Part shown: positions 27,508 through 36,557 of the stretch, in pieces
Position numbering within the stretch: the first letter of the stretch is position 1
Layout: each line of letters opens with the position of its first letter
NCBI RefSeq assembly: GCF_004115155.1
Contig: NZ_RDSM01000001.1
Coordinates: forward strand, 1,612,001-1,676,000
DNA: 64,000 nt
DNA from: Granulicella sibirica
GTDB taxonomy: Bacteria; Acidobacteriota; Terriglobia; Terriglobales; Acidobacteriaceae
Direction: 5' to 3'
Notes under the pieces: generated by a model
The model's input: the letters and a program-made list of their open reading frames with translations, nothing else
Databases searched by the model: none
What the model was told of the DNA's origin: nothing
Made by a program: the position numbers and the translations under genes

Positions 27508-28871
27508 AGGTACCAGCTGAGCACTTATGGGGCGCGCAAACCCAGCGATCGCTGATTCATTTCTCCATCGGCAACGACCGTATGCCCATTGAGGTGTATC
27601 ACGCCTATGGGTACGTGAAGAAGGCTGCGGCTATCGTGAATGAGCGGTTGGGACATCTGCCCAAGGAAACAGCCGACCTGATCGTGAAGAGCGCGGATGA
27701 AGTCATTGCAGGCATGCTCGACGCGAACTTCCCGTTATATGTCTGGCAGACGGGTAGCGGTACGCAAAGCAATATGAACGTGAATGAAGTGATTTCCAAT
27801 CGTGCCATTCAGATCGTGAATGGCACCGTTGGAACCCAGGCGCCTGTGCATCCGAATGACCACGTGAACATGTCGCAGAGCTCCAACGATACGTTTCCCA
27901 CGGCTATGCATATCGCCGCGGTGAAAGAGATCAAGGAGACGTTGTTGCCCAAGGTTCAAGCCCTGCAAGCAGAAATTGTAAGCAAAGCCACGCTGTGGGA
28001 GCGCATTGTCAAGATCGGCCGAACGCATCTGGAAGACGCGGTACCACTGACTGTTGGCCAAGAATGGTCGGGCTACGCAATGCAGATACATAATGCGCTT
28101 GAACGCGTGGAAGGTTCGCTTACTGGAATGTATCAGCTCGCCGCTGGGGGGACGGCTGTTGGCACAGGACTCAATACGCCTAAACAATTTGGCCAGGACG
28201 TTGCGGAAGAGATCGCGAATCTGACCGGGTGTCCGTTTATCACGGCTCGGAACAAGTTCGAGGCGCAAGGCTCTCTCGATGCGATTGTCGCGGCTCATGC
28301 TTCGCTCCGTGGACTGGCGGTGGCATTGATGAAGATCGCGAATGACATGCGTTGGCTCGGCTCGGGACCACGCTGCGGCATCGGCGAGCTAATTCTGCCG
28401 GAGAACGAGCCCGGTTCCTCCATTATGCCTGGCAAAGTAAATCCGACGCAGTGCGAGGCAATCGTGATGATTTGTATCCAAGTCATCGGCAATGACACGG
28501 CCGTTGCGTTTGCTGGTTCTCAGGGGAATTTCGAACTGAACGCGATGCGCCCGATAATCATCAAGAATTTCCTGCATTCGGCACGGATCCTGGCGGATGG
28601 ATGCGAGAAGTTCCTGACATACTCTGTGCAGGGTACTCAGGTCAACGAGAAAAAGATTGCAGAGTACCTTGAGAAGTCGCTTATGCTCGTTACCGCGTTG
28701 AGCCCGGTGATCGGCTATGACAATGCGTCGAAGATCGCGCACACCGCGCACCATGACGGAAGCACCTTGCGGCAGGCCGCAATCAAGACGCAACTCATCG
28801 ACGGGGCAACTTTCGATAAAGTCGTCAATCCGCTCCAGATGGTAGGTGACACCGCACTGAGTCTGCCATGA
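27402..28871 (+). CDS. fumC: Fumarate hydratase, class II
   Basis: A 489-residue protein. The ATG at 27402 follows CAAGGAG at good spacing; a longer frame from 27327 lies within the aldehyde dehydrogenase. Family signatures are TGSGTQSNMNVNEVISNRA, HPNDHVNMSQSSNDTFPTAM, GGTAVGTGLN and the catalytic loop GSSIMPGKVNPTQCEA. It hydrates fumarate to malate, which the upstream mqo would then oxidise. A strong hairpin follows the stop at 28889. Confidence 0.96.
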   Translation: MSKVEDTQIKDGTYKPGTLLENGRWRVEFDSMGQVKVPAEHLWGAQTQRSLIHFSIGNDRMPIEVYHAYGYVKKAAAIVNERLGHLPKETADLIVKSADEVIAGMLDANFPLYVWQTGSGTQSNMNVNEVISNRAIQIVNGTVGTQAPVHPNDHVNMSQSSNDTFPTAMHIAAVKEIKETLLPKVQALQAEIVSKATLWERIVKIGRTHLEDAVPLTVGQEWSGYAMQIHNALERVEGSLTGMYQLAAGGTAVGTGLNTPKQFGQDVAEEIANLTGCPFITARNKFEAQGSLDAIVAAHASLRGLAVALMKIANDMRWLGSGPRCGIGELILPENEPGSSIMPGKVNPTQCEAIVMICIQVIGNDTAVAFAGSQGNFELNAMRPIIIKNFLHSARILADGCEKFLTYSVQGTQVNEKKIAEYLEKSLMLVTALSPVIGYDNASKIAHTAHHDGSTLRQAAIKTQLIDGATFDKVVNPLQMVGDTALSLP

Positions 28872-28888
28872 TTGAGCGAGGTCCTCTT

Positions 28889-28925
28889 ACAGACAAAGGG
28901 ACGCAAACCGCGTCGCTTTGTCTGT
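28889..28925 (+). terminator. Hairpin terminator between fumC and the convergent glcG-like gene
   Basis: A 10-bp stem ACAGACAAAG / CTTTGTCTGT contains an inner GACGC/GCGTC stem. It lies 18 nt after the fumC stop and 25 nt beyond the end of the minus-strand gene at 28950, so it can serve both as a bidirectional terminator. A second CTTTGTCTGTACC follows immediately. Confidence 0.75.
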
Positions 28926-28949
28926 ACCGTCGTTCCTTTGTCTGTACCA

Positions 28950-29387
28950 TTACGACATCGTCGGCTGCTTTGAAAGAAACGCCGCGAATCCTGCCTCAGC
29001 GACGGCTATATCCTGCTCAACCGTTCCGGCGCTCGCGCCTACAGCGCCAATGATCTTCCCGTCGAACACCACTGGAATACCGCCACCGAAAACGACAACC
29101 TTGCCTTCATTACTCTCCTGAATACCGAACAAGGGATCTCCAGACTGGGCGAGTGTCGCGAGGTAGGCGGTTGACTTATCGAAGATGCGTGAAGTGGATG
29201 CTTTGTCGATCGCAAGATCGATGCTGCCGATCAGTGCGCCGTCCTGCCGGGAGAAAGCGAGCAGATGACCGCCGGCGTCGACAACAGCGATGTTGTAGGG
29301 GATGCCCAAACTTTCCGCTTTGGCTTCGGAACCGGCAAGGATTTGTCTCGCCTCGGCAAGGGTGAGGGTACTGTATTGACGCGGCAT
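28950..29387 (-). CDS. GlcG/HbpS family protein
   Basis: A 145-residue single-domain protein with the family core NIAVVDAGGHLLAFSRQDGA, SIDLAIDKASTS, and GIPVVFDGKIIGAVGASAGTVEQD. Relatives include GlcG and the heme-binding HbpS; the substrate here is unknown. TGGAGG lies 7 nt upstream of the ATG. It is convergent with fumC across a shared hairpin, and lies downstream of a broken marC gene on the same strand. Confidence 0.92.
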   Translation of the reverse strand: MPRQYSTLTLAEARQILAGSEAKAESLGIPYNIAVVDAGGHLLAFSRQDGALIGSIDLAIDKASTSRIFDKSTAYLATLAQSGDPLFGIQESNEGKVVVFGGGIPVVFDGKIIGAVGASAGTVEQDIAVAEAGFAAFLSKQPTMS

Positions 29388-29423
29388 AACAGCCTCCAGG
29401 TTGATTTGTGAATCAGTATTCGA

Positions 29424-30053
29424 TCAGCGAATCTCGCCAAAACCTTTTCTAAGTTCCTGTCCGTGTCGCAAGGCATAATGCCGTTCGCGGAACTTCGTAG
29501 AGCGCCTTCGGGTGGTGTCCGTCTGTTGGGAGACGCCTCCCTGAGATACCGATGGCGGCTCGACCCGCGGAAAGAGGATCGAAGCTCCGATCGAGACAAG
29601 CAGCAAGGCCACTCGCTTGTGTGCTGAGTATCAGGATGACGGTTACGGAGTAAAGTCCAACCGGGATGGGATAGGTAAGCGGGTAGAAGGTACGAGACCT
29701 CCAATAGCCCTGTTCGGCTTCTTTGCTGCCACGGGTGCCTTGAAGCCTACCCTCTTCCTCGTCGTTTCCCCGGTGGAGCATGCCCCAGCCAAGCTCTACG
29801 AGGAATAGGCCTCCCATGATTTGAAGATGCCTATCGAAATACCGAAGCACCGCAGTACATACGGTCCTCCGACTACCATGACCGCGAGCAAGAGAGCCGT
29901 GTTGATGGCGACTTTCCGTGCGAGGCTACGGTAGAGTCCTCGATTGCCAAGACCGACGATACCCAGGACCTCGGCTGCGCATCCAGGAGGATTGATGAGG
30001 GGAACGAGGGACGTGAAGCTCGAAAGAAAATAACTTGACAACTCGTTCATCAT
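29424..30053 (-). pseudogene. MarC-family membrane protein, broken by frameshifts
   Basis: The N-terminus (from about 30050) reads NELSSYFLSSFTSLVPLINPPG, followed by a second helix TALLLAVMVVGGPYVLRCFGISI, both typical of the MarC/UPF0056 family. Near 29826 the frame shifts and continues as LQIMGGLFLVELGWGML, then FYPLTYPIPVG and TVILILSTQA. Near 29612 it shifts again to ALLLVSIGASILFPR. No single frame spans the protein, so it is a pseudogene or contains two sequence errors. Confidence 0.72.
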
Positions 30054-30315
30054 TGGCTGCTCCGACCGCAAGATATGTCTGTTCAATAGAGTATGCAAGC
30101 GGTTAAGCAACTGCTATTCCATCTTTCCTATACAGCGCGAACATCATTTGAATGAATCTGGGACGACTACATCGGGCATTCAATAATGATGGAATTGCAC
30201 CGCAAACTTGAGCCACCAATACTACGGATAGTGTGACCACGAAGGCATTAACCCTCGTGACTCCACTTGCGACAGATGCAGTCATTACTTGGGAAAGGAA
30301 GGTTGGATAGCGACT

Positions 30316-31332
30316 ATGGGAATCAGGCAGTATCTAAAGAATGGCCCGTTAGGCTTCGGTGCTGCACCTCTCGGTAACATGTTCCGCAATATCCCTGACG
30401 ACGAGGCCGAGGCGACAGTCCGGGCAGCATGGGATGCAGGAACGCGCTTCTTCGACACGGCTCCCTTCTACGGCGCGGGACTCTCGGAGATTCGGCTTGG
30501 TAAAGAGCTCGCGAAGCACAAGCGTTCCGATTACGTGCTTAGCAGCAAAGTTGGCCGGCTGATCCTTGATGACTTGGAGGAGGAGGCGCAGAGCTTCGGC
30601 GAAAAAGGCACCCTCTTCGAGCATGGTCACCGAAACAAAGTGGTCTATGACTACAGCGAAGAAGGTACCGTCCGGTCTATCGAGGAGAGCCTCAGGCGAC
30701 TCGGCGTAAGCGAACTGGACTTTGTGTGGATTCACGATGTTGCCCGTGACTTTTACGGCGATGACTGGGTCCGTATGTTTGAAGAGGCCCATCGAGGAGC
30801 CATGGTGGCCCTCACGAGGCTGAGAGAGCAGAAGGTCATCAAAGGTTGGGGCCTTGGTGTGAACAGGGTTGAATCGTGCGAACTGGCGATCGACATGACG
30901 GCGACACATCCTGATGCATTTCTGCTTGCCGGCCGTTATACGCTTCTCGATCACGATCTTGCTCTGCAGCGCCTGATGCCGGCATGCGAGGCCAAGAAGG
31001 TGGACATCGTTGTGGGCGGCCCATATTCGTCCGGGGTGCTGGCAGGGGGCAAAAACTTTGAATATGCTCCTGCGTCACAAGAGATTCTCGTCAAGGTCCA
31101 GAAGATTAAAGCTCTCTGCACAAAGTATGGGATTCCCATCAAAGCCGCCGCCCTTCACTTTTCGCTGGCTCATCCAGCAAGCGCTGCAGTTATCCCGGGC
31201 GCAAGCAAGCCGGATCGTATCCATGAAGATCATGAAGCAATGAACACGGCAGTTCCAGAGGATTTCTGGAAGGAATTGCGCAAACAGAAGCTCGTATCAC
31301 CCTTGGCTCCTCTACCCATCGACAAAAAGTAA
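30316..31332 (+). CDS. Aldo/keto reductase
   Basis: A 338-residue TIM-barrel protein from the ATG at 30316 (AAGGAAGG upstream); a TTG at 30289 is an alternative. It has the cofactor and catalytic signatures GFGAAPLGNMF, DAGTRFFDTAPFYGAGLSE (catalytic Asp and Tyr), VLSSKVGRL with the Lys, and FVWIHDVARD. The closest recognisable type is the pyridoxal-4-dehydrogenase / L-fucose (D-threo-aldose) dehydrogenase branch. The specific substrate is not predictable. A probable NADPH enzyme of the cytoplasm. Confidence 0.93.
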   Translation: MGIRQYLKNGPLGFGAAPLGNMFRNIPDDEAEATVRAAWDAGTRFFDTAPFYGAGLSEIRLGKELAKHKRSDYVLSSKVGRLILDDLEEEAQSFGEKGTLFEHGHRNKVVYDYSEEGTVRSIEESLRRLGVSELDFVWIHDVARDFYGDDWVRMFEEAHRGAMVALTRLREQKVIKGWGLGVNRVESCELAIDMTATHPDAFLLAGRYTLLDHDLALQRLMPACEAKKVDIVVGGPYSSGVLAGGKNFEYAPASQEILVKVQKIKALCTKYGIPIKAAALHFSLAHPASAAVIPGASKPDRIHEDHEAMNTAVPEDFWKELRKQKLVSPLAPLPIDKK

Positions 31333-31825
31333 GGAGAAGCTCGTGGCTTCAGCAAGAGCAATATTTTGATCTTGATGCATCCCCCGCATGATGTGTGGTA
31401 GCTCATAGGCGCATTCGGCTCAATTCCTGACTGGGTTCCGACGATGTCTCAGAGTAAGCTCGCCGACCGTGGACGGGTTCAACATCTTCATGATCCGACC
31501 GGCCACACGTTTGTGGAACAGTTATAGAACTACGAGCGTGTGGTACGGCGTTATAGCCATTCCATTCCGCAGTCGCCGTTCGCGGTGACCGATTATCTGG
31601 CAATGATTGTTGTGTCCTCTGCAGAGAGTGGGGGATGCCATATCGAGGGGTGCGCCACATTTATCCCCCTTGGGAATCAGTGAACCCGAGGCTGAAACCA
31701 TCTTCCGCGAGATATTCGCAGGGGCCTCAAAGGCCTGACATCTAAATTTCCCGCCACCAAGTAGTTAGAGGGGGCCGACCACATCGGTCCCGTGCGACCT
31801 CAAGCTGTTACAAAGGAGAATCATC
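31333..31825. other. Intergenic region upstream of dps with a possible decayed gene
   Basis: A short plus-strand segment around 31465-31490 reads VDGFNIFMI, and other frames show NYERVVRRYS and DYLAMIVVSS, suggesting coding debris; I could not assign it to a family. The last 20 nt provide the dps Shine-Dalgarno (AAAGGAGAATC). Confidence 0.35.
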
Positions 31826-32347
31826 ATGGCGAAGTCAACGAAAGAAGAACTTGAAGAACACCGCGTGGCAGTCCACTCACAGCATACGGACATCACTCCG
31901 GAGTCTGTGAAAGAGATCTCTGCTGGGCTCACGGCATTGCTGGCAGATGTATTTGCGCTCTATGTCAAAACAAAGAACTTCCATTGGCACATGAGTGGAC
32001 CCCACTTCCGCGACTATCATCTCCTGCTTGATGATCAGGGTGACCAGCTCTTTGACGTGACCGATGACATCGCAGAGCGAGTACGCAAAATTGGCGGCAC
32101 GACGCTAAGATCGATTGGACACATCGCCCGAATCAAGAGAATTGCTGACAATGATGCGGATTACGTGACCCCTAAAGATATGCTCAGCGAGCTTTGGGAA
32201 GACAATAAGGCCCTCACTCTTTCTATGCGAAGCCTTCACGAACTCTGCGATGAGGCCAGCGATGTTGCAACCGCGAGCGCGCTCGAGAACTGGATCGACG
32301 AGACACAGAGGCGTTCATGGTTCCTTTATGAAATGAGCAGAGCTTAG
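31826..32347 (+). CDS. dps: Dps-type ferritin-like DNA-protection protein
   Basis: A 173-residue four-helix protein. The ferroxidase motif is clear: KTKNFHWHMSGPHFRDYHLL followed by DDQGDQLFDVTDDIAERVR. AAAGGAG precedes the ATG. Dps dodecamers store iron using peroxide and protect DNA during starvation or oxidative stress. The gene is followed by a strong hairpin and then by a UBP zinc-finger gene. Confidence 0.95.
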   Translation: MAKSTKEELEEHRVAVHSQHTDITPESVKEISAGLTALLADVFALYVKTKNFHWHMSGPHFRDYHLLLDDQGDQLFDVTDDIAERVRKIGGTTLRSIGHIARIKRIADNDADYVTPKDMLSELWEDNKALTLSMRSLHELCDEASDVATASALENWIDETQRRSWFLYEMSRA

Positions 32348-32356
32348 AAACGCTCG

Positions 32357-32395
32357 GGCCGTGGGAACGTGAGGTTCGCCTCGTTTCCCACGGCC
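32357..32395 (+). terminator. Strong hairpin after dps
   Basis: The inverted repeat GGCCGTGGGAA...TTTCCCACGGCC, starting 9 nt after the dps stop, forms a long stem. No T-tract follows (GAAACTGG), so it may stabilise the dps mRNA or be an imperfect terminator. Confidence 0.5.
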
Positions 32396-32455
32396 GAAAC
32401 TGGTCGGGAGCAAATGGTCTTTGAATAGAAGCCAGCATAACCGAACGGAGTCTTT

Positions 32456-32743
32456 ATGGCACAAGAATGCACGCATCTGGACACGATTCGCGATGTGAGC
32501 CCGAATACTCAGGGCTGCGAAGATTGTCTGAAAATGGGTGATACATGGGTCCATCTTCGGATGTGCCTACATTGCGGACACGTGGGCTGTTGCAACAGCT
32601 CAAAGAACAAGCACGCAGGCAAACACTTTCGCGGGACCAAACATCCGATTATGCGGTCGATCGAACCGGACGAGACCTGGGCCTGGTGCTACGCGGATGA
32701 GCTCATGCTTGAGCTCCAAGATTATGGGGACGGCACCCTGTAG
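32456..32743 (+). CDS. UBP-type zinc-finger protein
   Basis: A 95-residue protein composed almost entirely of one ZnF_UBP domain: ECTHLDTI, GCEDCLKMGDTWVHLRMCLHCGHVGCC split by the metal ligands, and NKHAGKHFRGTKHPIM. In eukaryotes this fold binds free ubiquitin C-termini. Stand-alone bacterial versions are known but lack a defined role. It follows dps by about 110 nt on the same strand. Confidence 0.92.
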   Translation: MAQECTHLDTIRDVSPNTQGCEDCLKMGDTWVHLRMCLHCGHVGCCNSSKNKHAGKHFRGTKHPIMRSIEPDETWAWCYADELMLELQDYGDGTL

Positions 32744-32826
32744 GCGCCGTCGCTCCTCCATCGTTTACATGAACGTCGCAGGCGCGATGGGATGTCCTAC
32801 CGCCCTGAGTCAATGAAGATGCTTGC

Positions 32827-33400
32827 TCACCATGTACAAAGGAATAGATTGCCGCTCCCGGCCATCTCTGGCCCAAGGTCGCCTCGAAGCGCATCATCTA
32901 GTCCCTCTTTTGTGTCCGGCCAATGAATCGTCCCATAAAAGTGTCCGGACAACTTAGTGTCCTCTAAAACCGTGACGCGATATTTATCTTCGATTAGGTC
33001 CGCAATACCTTGCCTACTTAGGTTTGAGAACGAAACCTCCGTGGCGCTTCTCTCTATCCCGGGAGGGGCCACCCATGTCGTCAGCTGCCTGCATCTTGAA
33101 CGACGTATCAGTAGATCGCTTCAAGACCAAGGCATCTTCTGTCACGTCCGTCTTCTTGATGTCAAGGTCGCTGACAAGCGGCTTCGCGTCGCGGCCAATA
33201 TGCGTCTGCTTCCCTTCAGAGTCATGCTCAAACATATACGCCCGCTCAGCTGGCAGCTTCTTACGCGCGGATGCACCCGCAAGCGTCTCGCTTACTTCGG
33301 GCACTGTCTTTGGTGGCTCTTCGGCGTGAGTCACAGGAGGAGTGTAAAGCACCGAATTCTTCGTGGCGTGATTACCCTGTCGCGGAGGACCGCTTCGCAA
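32827..33400 (-). pseudogene. Unassigned decayed gene (two overlapping frames)
   Basis: One minus-strand frame (33014-33400) contains AYMFEHDSEGKQTHIGRDAK and VSDLDIKKTDVTEDALVL; a second (32827-33072) continues as ATEVSFSNLSRQGIADLI and LEDTKLSGHFYGTIHW. Their overlap suggests one gene split by a frameshift near 33060. The second part is loosely reminiscent of the C-terminus of the acidobacterial TIGR03435 family (TGLxGxYDF-like), but this is weak. No start with a ribosome binding site was found. It lies within the mobile-element scar. Confidence 0.35.
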
Positions 33401-33466
33401 TGCTGATTGCGAGTAGCTGCCTGAGCGTGAGGTCTTTTGGTTGAGTAACGAGGGCGACCTTACCCA

Positions 33467-33919
33467 TTGGATCGATCAGATCGCGCGCGGGCGTTCGTCG
33501 ACCCCGAATGCTTTGAATGTAGATCCATCTCCGTCCAGTGCGACGATGGAAGCGATATGTCTTTTGCCGTGAACTTTGTGATTGGCCAGGATCGAATCTT
33601 TCCTCCGAAGGGCGGCCCAACCAGCAAGCTTCAGAGATTGGAGGGAAGTTTTGAGGACTTGCTCGAAAGAGCAAACATCCATGACTTCTGGTTCCACGAT
33701 CTGCGTCACACCTTCGCGTCCTGGTACATGATGAACGGCGGCGATCTTTACGAGTTGGCCAAGCTCATGGGGCACGCCAACATCAAGATGACGGAGCGCT
33801 GCGCCAAGCTGGGACGTGCCCATATCACCAAGACTGGAAACAGAGCCAAGGTGATTTGGAACATGATAGACAAGAACGAGACGGGGCAGGAGCAAGGCGA
33901 CAAAGCGAACATCGCGTGA
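33467..33919 (+). pseudogene. Tyrosine recombinase (integrase) C-terminal remnant
   Basis: The frame's second half is the catalytic domain of a phage-type integrase: FHDLRHTFASWYMMNGGDLY (Arg and His of the R-H-R-H-Y set) and ELAKLMGHANIKMTERCAKL. In active enzymes the last motif reads MTERYAHL; here the nucleophilic Tyr is Cys, so strand cleavage should be impossible. The N-terminal half of the protein is missing, and the first 60 residues look non-homologous. It ends 70 nt from a tRNA-Phe 3' fragment, the classic attachment site of such integrases. Confidence 0.8.
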
Positions 33920-33988
33920 GCAATGTTCGCGTATTGTTCGCGCGACTAAAACACTAACTCTACGGTTGCCGCTAAGTTGTTTAGAATG

Positions 33989-34038
33989 TGGTGGCCAGAG
34001 ACGGGATCGAACCGCCGACGCCGGCCTTTTCAGGGCCG
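33989..34038 (-). other. 3' half of a tRNA-Phe(GAA) gene: putative att site
   Basis: On the minus strand a complete anticodon arm (CGGCC-CTGAAAA-GGCCG, anticodon GAA) is followed by a variable loop, a T-arm with GGTTCGATCC, the acceptor strand TCTGGCC, discriminator A and encoded CCA. The 5' half (expected to begin GGCCAGA) is absent, so it is not a functional tRNA. A 3' fragment beginning at the anticodon stem next to an integrase remnant is the usual product of site-specific integration at a tRNA gene. Confidence 0.8.
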
Positions 34039-34129
34039 CCTTCCAATTTGCTAAGCGGTTTAGATTCAACGTAAGTGATAGATAATAAATACCGGAATGT
34101 TTGGCTGCCGTAGTCCTGAGTGGTGCTAA

Positions 34130-34481
34130 AAGGTCTCTTTTCGGATGCGAAATGTGTCCCATATGTGTCTTGAACGTTTCGAGGCGAGCCTCGCGTATGC
34201 GGTCGTCTCCTCCTATCAGTGCCGTTAATGAGACCGACTTCGGCGCTGAGAAGGTCGCGTCCCATCCTGCCAGTGCTGTAATTAGGTCACTTCTCGTCCG
34301 AACTGGTTCTCGCGGGTCTTTGCCGACAGATGCCGGACGAGTTCCTATTCGGCTTGCCATGCAACTCGCTATCGCCTTGCTGGTTTTTACTACTCCAGTA
34401 GTTCGCTGACTTGGACTTGAACTCACGAGCGTGATACATCCGAACTTGGGCGCTAGAGGGGGGCTTCGAGATCGTCAGCAC
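34130..34481 (-). pseudogene. MobF (TrwC/TraI) conjugative relaxase, N-terminal remnant
   Basis: The minus-strand frame from 34481 starts MLTISKPPSSAQVRMYH, the hallmark N-terminus of TrwC-type relaxases with the catalytic-Tyr region. Another frame then gives AGWDATFSAPKSVSLTALI and GGDDRIREAR, the next conserved block. The two pieces are out of frame and the middle is shortened, so it is a dead fragment. Together with the integrase and att remnant it marks a former integrative conjugative or mobilisable element. Confidence 0.78.
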
Positions 34482-34749
34482 AGAAATAGTTTATGTCGGC
34501 ATCCAAGATCCCTGAGTCATCTTGCGCTGGGCAGAGATTGCTGGTTAGTCCAAACAAAAATACAGCCAGTACAAATCGTTGTTCCACTGTGAGGCACCTT
34601 CGCTTTTATGCGTCACCATTCATCGAACCAGTGCATGACGGAAACTTCGCCGCGAGACGCTTTCAGATTGTCCGTTCCGGGAATCCTACTCGCGGGTAAA
34701 GCGAGACCTGCATGTCCTCTGAAAGTTAGCTTATGGGGTCGCCGTTCTT

Positions 34750-35168
34750 CTAGCGCAATACCGCAAAACTAGTCGCGAATATCCAATAGCCAAAAACACT
34801 ACCGACGAGCGCCGAATTTCCCCAACCAAGTGCGCTGTAGAAGCGGGTCACGTCGTGTCCGAAGAAACTAGGTGGGACAACATTAGATTACAAAGAGCCA
34901 CGGTGTAGGCGCTAATTGCTGCCCAAGAAGGGAGAATTCCGGTATGTTTGATCCCGCTTGCACCAGCCATAAGCGCCGTTGTGGTCAGCAAGCGTTCGAT
35001 TGAGCCGTGCATCAAAAGATTCGAGTCAGCAAGCGGTCCATCGATGGAATCGAAGCTCGTCCGAGCTTGCATCCTGACGCTGCCATTCCAAAGGTCATAC
35101 GTTAACCCGGCGTCGCTCATTGACGGTTCCTGGCCGCGCGAGATGAATTCTTCCGGTATGGGCAGCAT
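34750..35168 (-). pseudogene. Unrecognised gene downstream of the TetR regulator, apparently frameshifted
   Basis: A minus-strand frame from an ATG at 35168 gives a 106-residue sequence with a hydrophobic C-terminal part (SWAAISAYTVALCNLML). A shift near 34855 allows continuation as HDVTRFYSALGWGNSALVG and FGYWIFATSFAVLR, ending at 34750. It starts 31 nt after the TetR gene on the same strand and may be its co-transcribed target. The product is unknown, possibly a membrane protein. Confidence 0.3.
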
Positions 35169-35198
35169 CGCAGACAAGCCGGCTCTGTGAAACGGAGG

Positions 35199-35828
35199 CT
35201 ACTTCTCAAAGAGAAGCGCTGTGACGAGGGCATCCGATAACCAATCTTCGTATTCGCCTACACTCCATGCGCGCTTCCGCACATGGAGCGTAAAGAGTTC
35301 CCGGCTCGTCAAGCTCCACAGAATGTCTCTTGCCTTGGTGAGCTTTAGATTTGTCTTGAGTTCCTTACGCTGATGAATGAATTTCACTACATGTTCTTGA
35401 CTATCAAAGCGCCGGCACTCACGTTCTTCCATCGGACGTTCCAATTCTGATCGGATAATACCCGCGCCTGAGAGAAGGTTCATGGTTTCGCCCTCCGCCT
35501 GATAGATGTGGCAAGCGATCGAGGCGGCTATCCGGAGCTTTTGCTCGGAGGATTGGCTCTCTCGAGAACGGCGGATAAGCTCGTCGTAGCCCTGTCCAAA
35601 CGAAGCGCGCTCCAGCAGCTCTGCCAAAATCCCTGACTTTGAGCGGAAGATTCCATAGACCGTTGGAGAGGATACGCCGGCTTTTTCAGCTATGAGTTGT
35701 ATGGTCATTCCGTCATAGCGTTTCTCTTGGATCAATTCGAAAGCCGCGTCCACGATTCGCTCTCTTGTCGCTTCCGACTGTTTTCTCCGCGACTGCGAAT
35801 TGTACTGCCTCTTCGTCGGGACGCCCAT
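35199..35828 (-). CDS. TetR/AcrR family transcriptional regulator
   Basis: A 209-residue protein. The N-terminal HTH reads RERIVDAAFELIQEKRYDGM then IQLIAEKAGVSSPTVYGIFRS, typical of TetR repressors. The C-terminal ligand domain is divergent. It is divergently oriented from the decayed membrane gene at about 36000, and a small hypothetical gene follows it. The effector is unknown. Confidence 0.92.
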   Translation of the reverse strand: MGVPTKRQYNSQSRRKQSEATRERIVDAAFELIQEKRYDGMTIQLIAEKAGVSSPTVYGIFRSKSGILAELLERASFGQGYDELIRRSRESQSSEQKLRIAASIACHIYQAEGETMNLLSGAGIIRSELERPMEERECRRFDSQEHVVKFIHQRKELKTNLKLTKARDILWSLTSRELFTLHVRKRAWSVGEYEDWLSDALVTALLFEK

Positions 35829-35991
35829 TCATTGATTATATGAGACGATATTGGATATTGTGTACTATAGCCATTCGAGGACGCTGAAGAGATACGAACA
35901 AACACGCACGACGCGACGATTGCAACGCCAAAGTGTGCGACGAGAGGACAACACCAGAAAATGAACGCTTACACGGGAGTTCTTGCACTGC

Positions 35992-36495
35992 ATGGTCCTC
36001 GTTGTGGCTCTTGCAGTCGGCCTAGGCATGGAGTGGCAATTGCCCTTTCAGAGCAGAGGTATCAGCGCCGGATCGTTAGGACCGCACCAATTAAATACCG
36101 TAACTGTCTTCTTCTCCGTCCAACTCGTTCCTTGGTAGCAATCCAGGTAACAGTGTCTATCTAACTCAAGCGGCAGCGAATGAATCGCGGCGTGGCCGAA
36201 GGCCGCCAGCGTCGGAGTGCTTCTCATTGTGATCGCAAGCGCGTATTCAACGCGAAGCCTTCTTCGCGAGCGCTCAAAAGGGAGCGGTAGACAAACGTCA
36301 GGCCGGGGGTCCGCCTTACTCATTTCGGCGTCGGTACGCTCGCTCCTGGTCGTCGGGACATTACTCCTGACCGCTATTAAGCCGGCACTTCCCTTGGCAT
36401 CACTGATTTTGCTAATCCCGATTGTCGCTGGGACCATCATCGGCAACTGGCCAGTCGGGATTCTCAGAAGGGGATGGCCAACTGAGCGATTTTAG
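35992..36495 (+). pseudogene. Decayed small membrane protein gene
   Basis: From an ATG at 35992 the frame reads MVLVVALAVGLGMEWQLPFQ and continues to a stop near 36133; after several stops the same frame resumes at about 36217 with LLIVIASAYSTRSLL and hydrophobic TLLLTAIKPALPLASLILLI. The pattern suggests one multi-helix membrane protein interrupted by nonsense codons. The family was not recognised. It is divergent from the TetR regulator, which may once have controlled it. Confidence 0.35.
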
Positions 36496-36557
36496 AGTGA
36501 CCACCTCTCGCAAAGCGCGGAACGGGTCTCTATTCAGCTGCTAGAGAAAGGGTCATT

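Noticed and set aside
33989..34060. Complete tRNA-Phe gene
   Set aside because: Only the anticodon arm to the CCA end can be folded; the 5' acceptor strand and D-arm are absent upstream.
33476..34426. A 316-codon minus-strand frame across the integrase and tRNA fragment
   Set aside because: Only its first 110 codons (relaxase-like) are meaningful; the rest is antisense to the integrase remnant and runs through the tRNA fragment.
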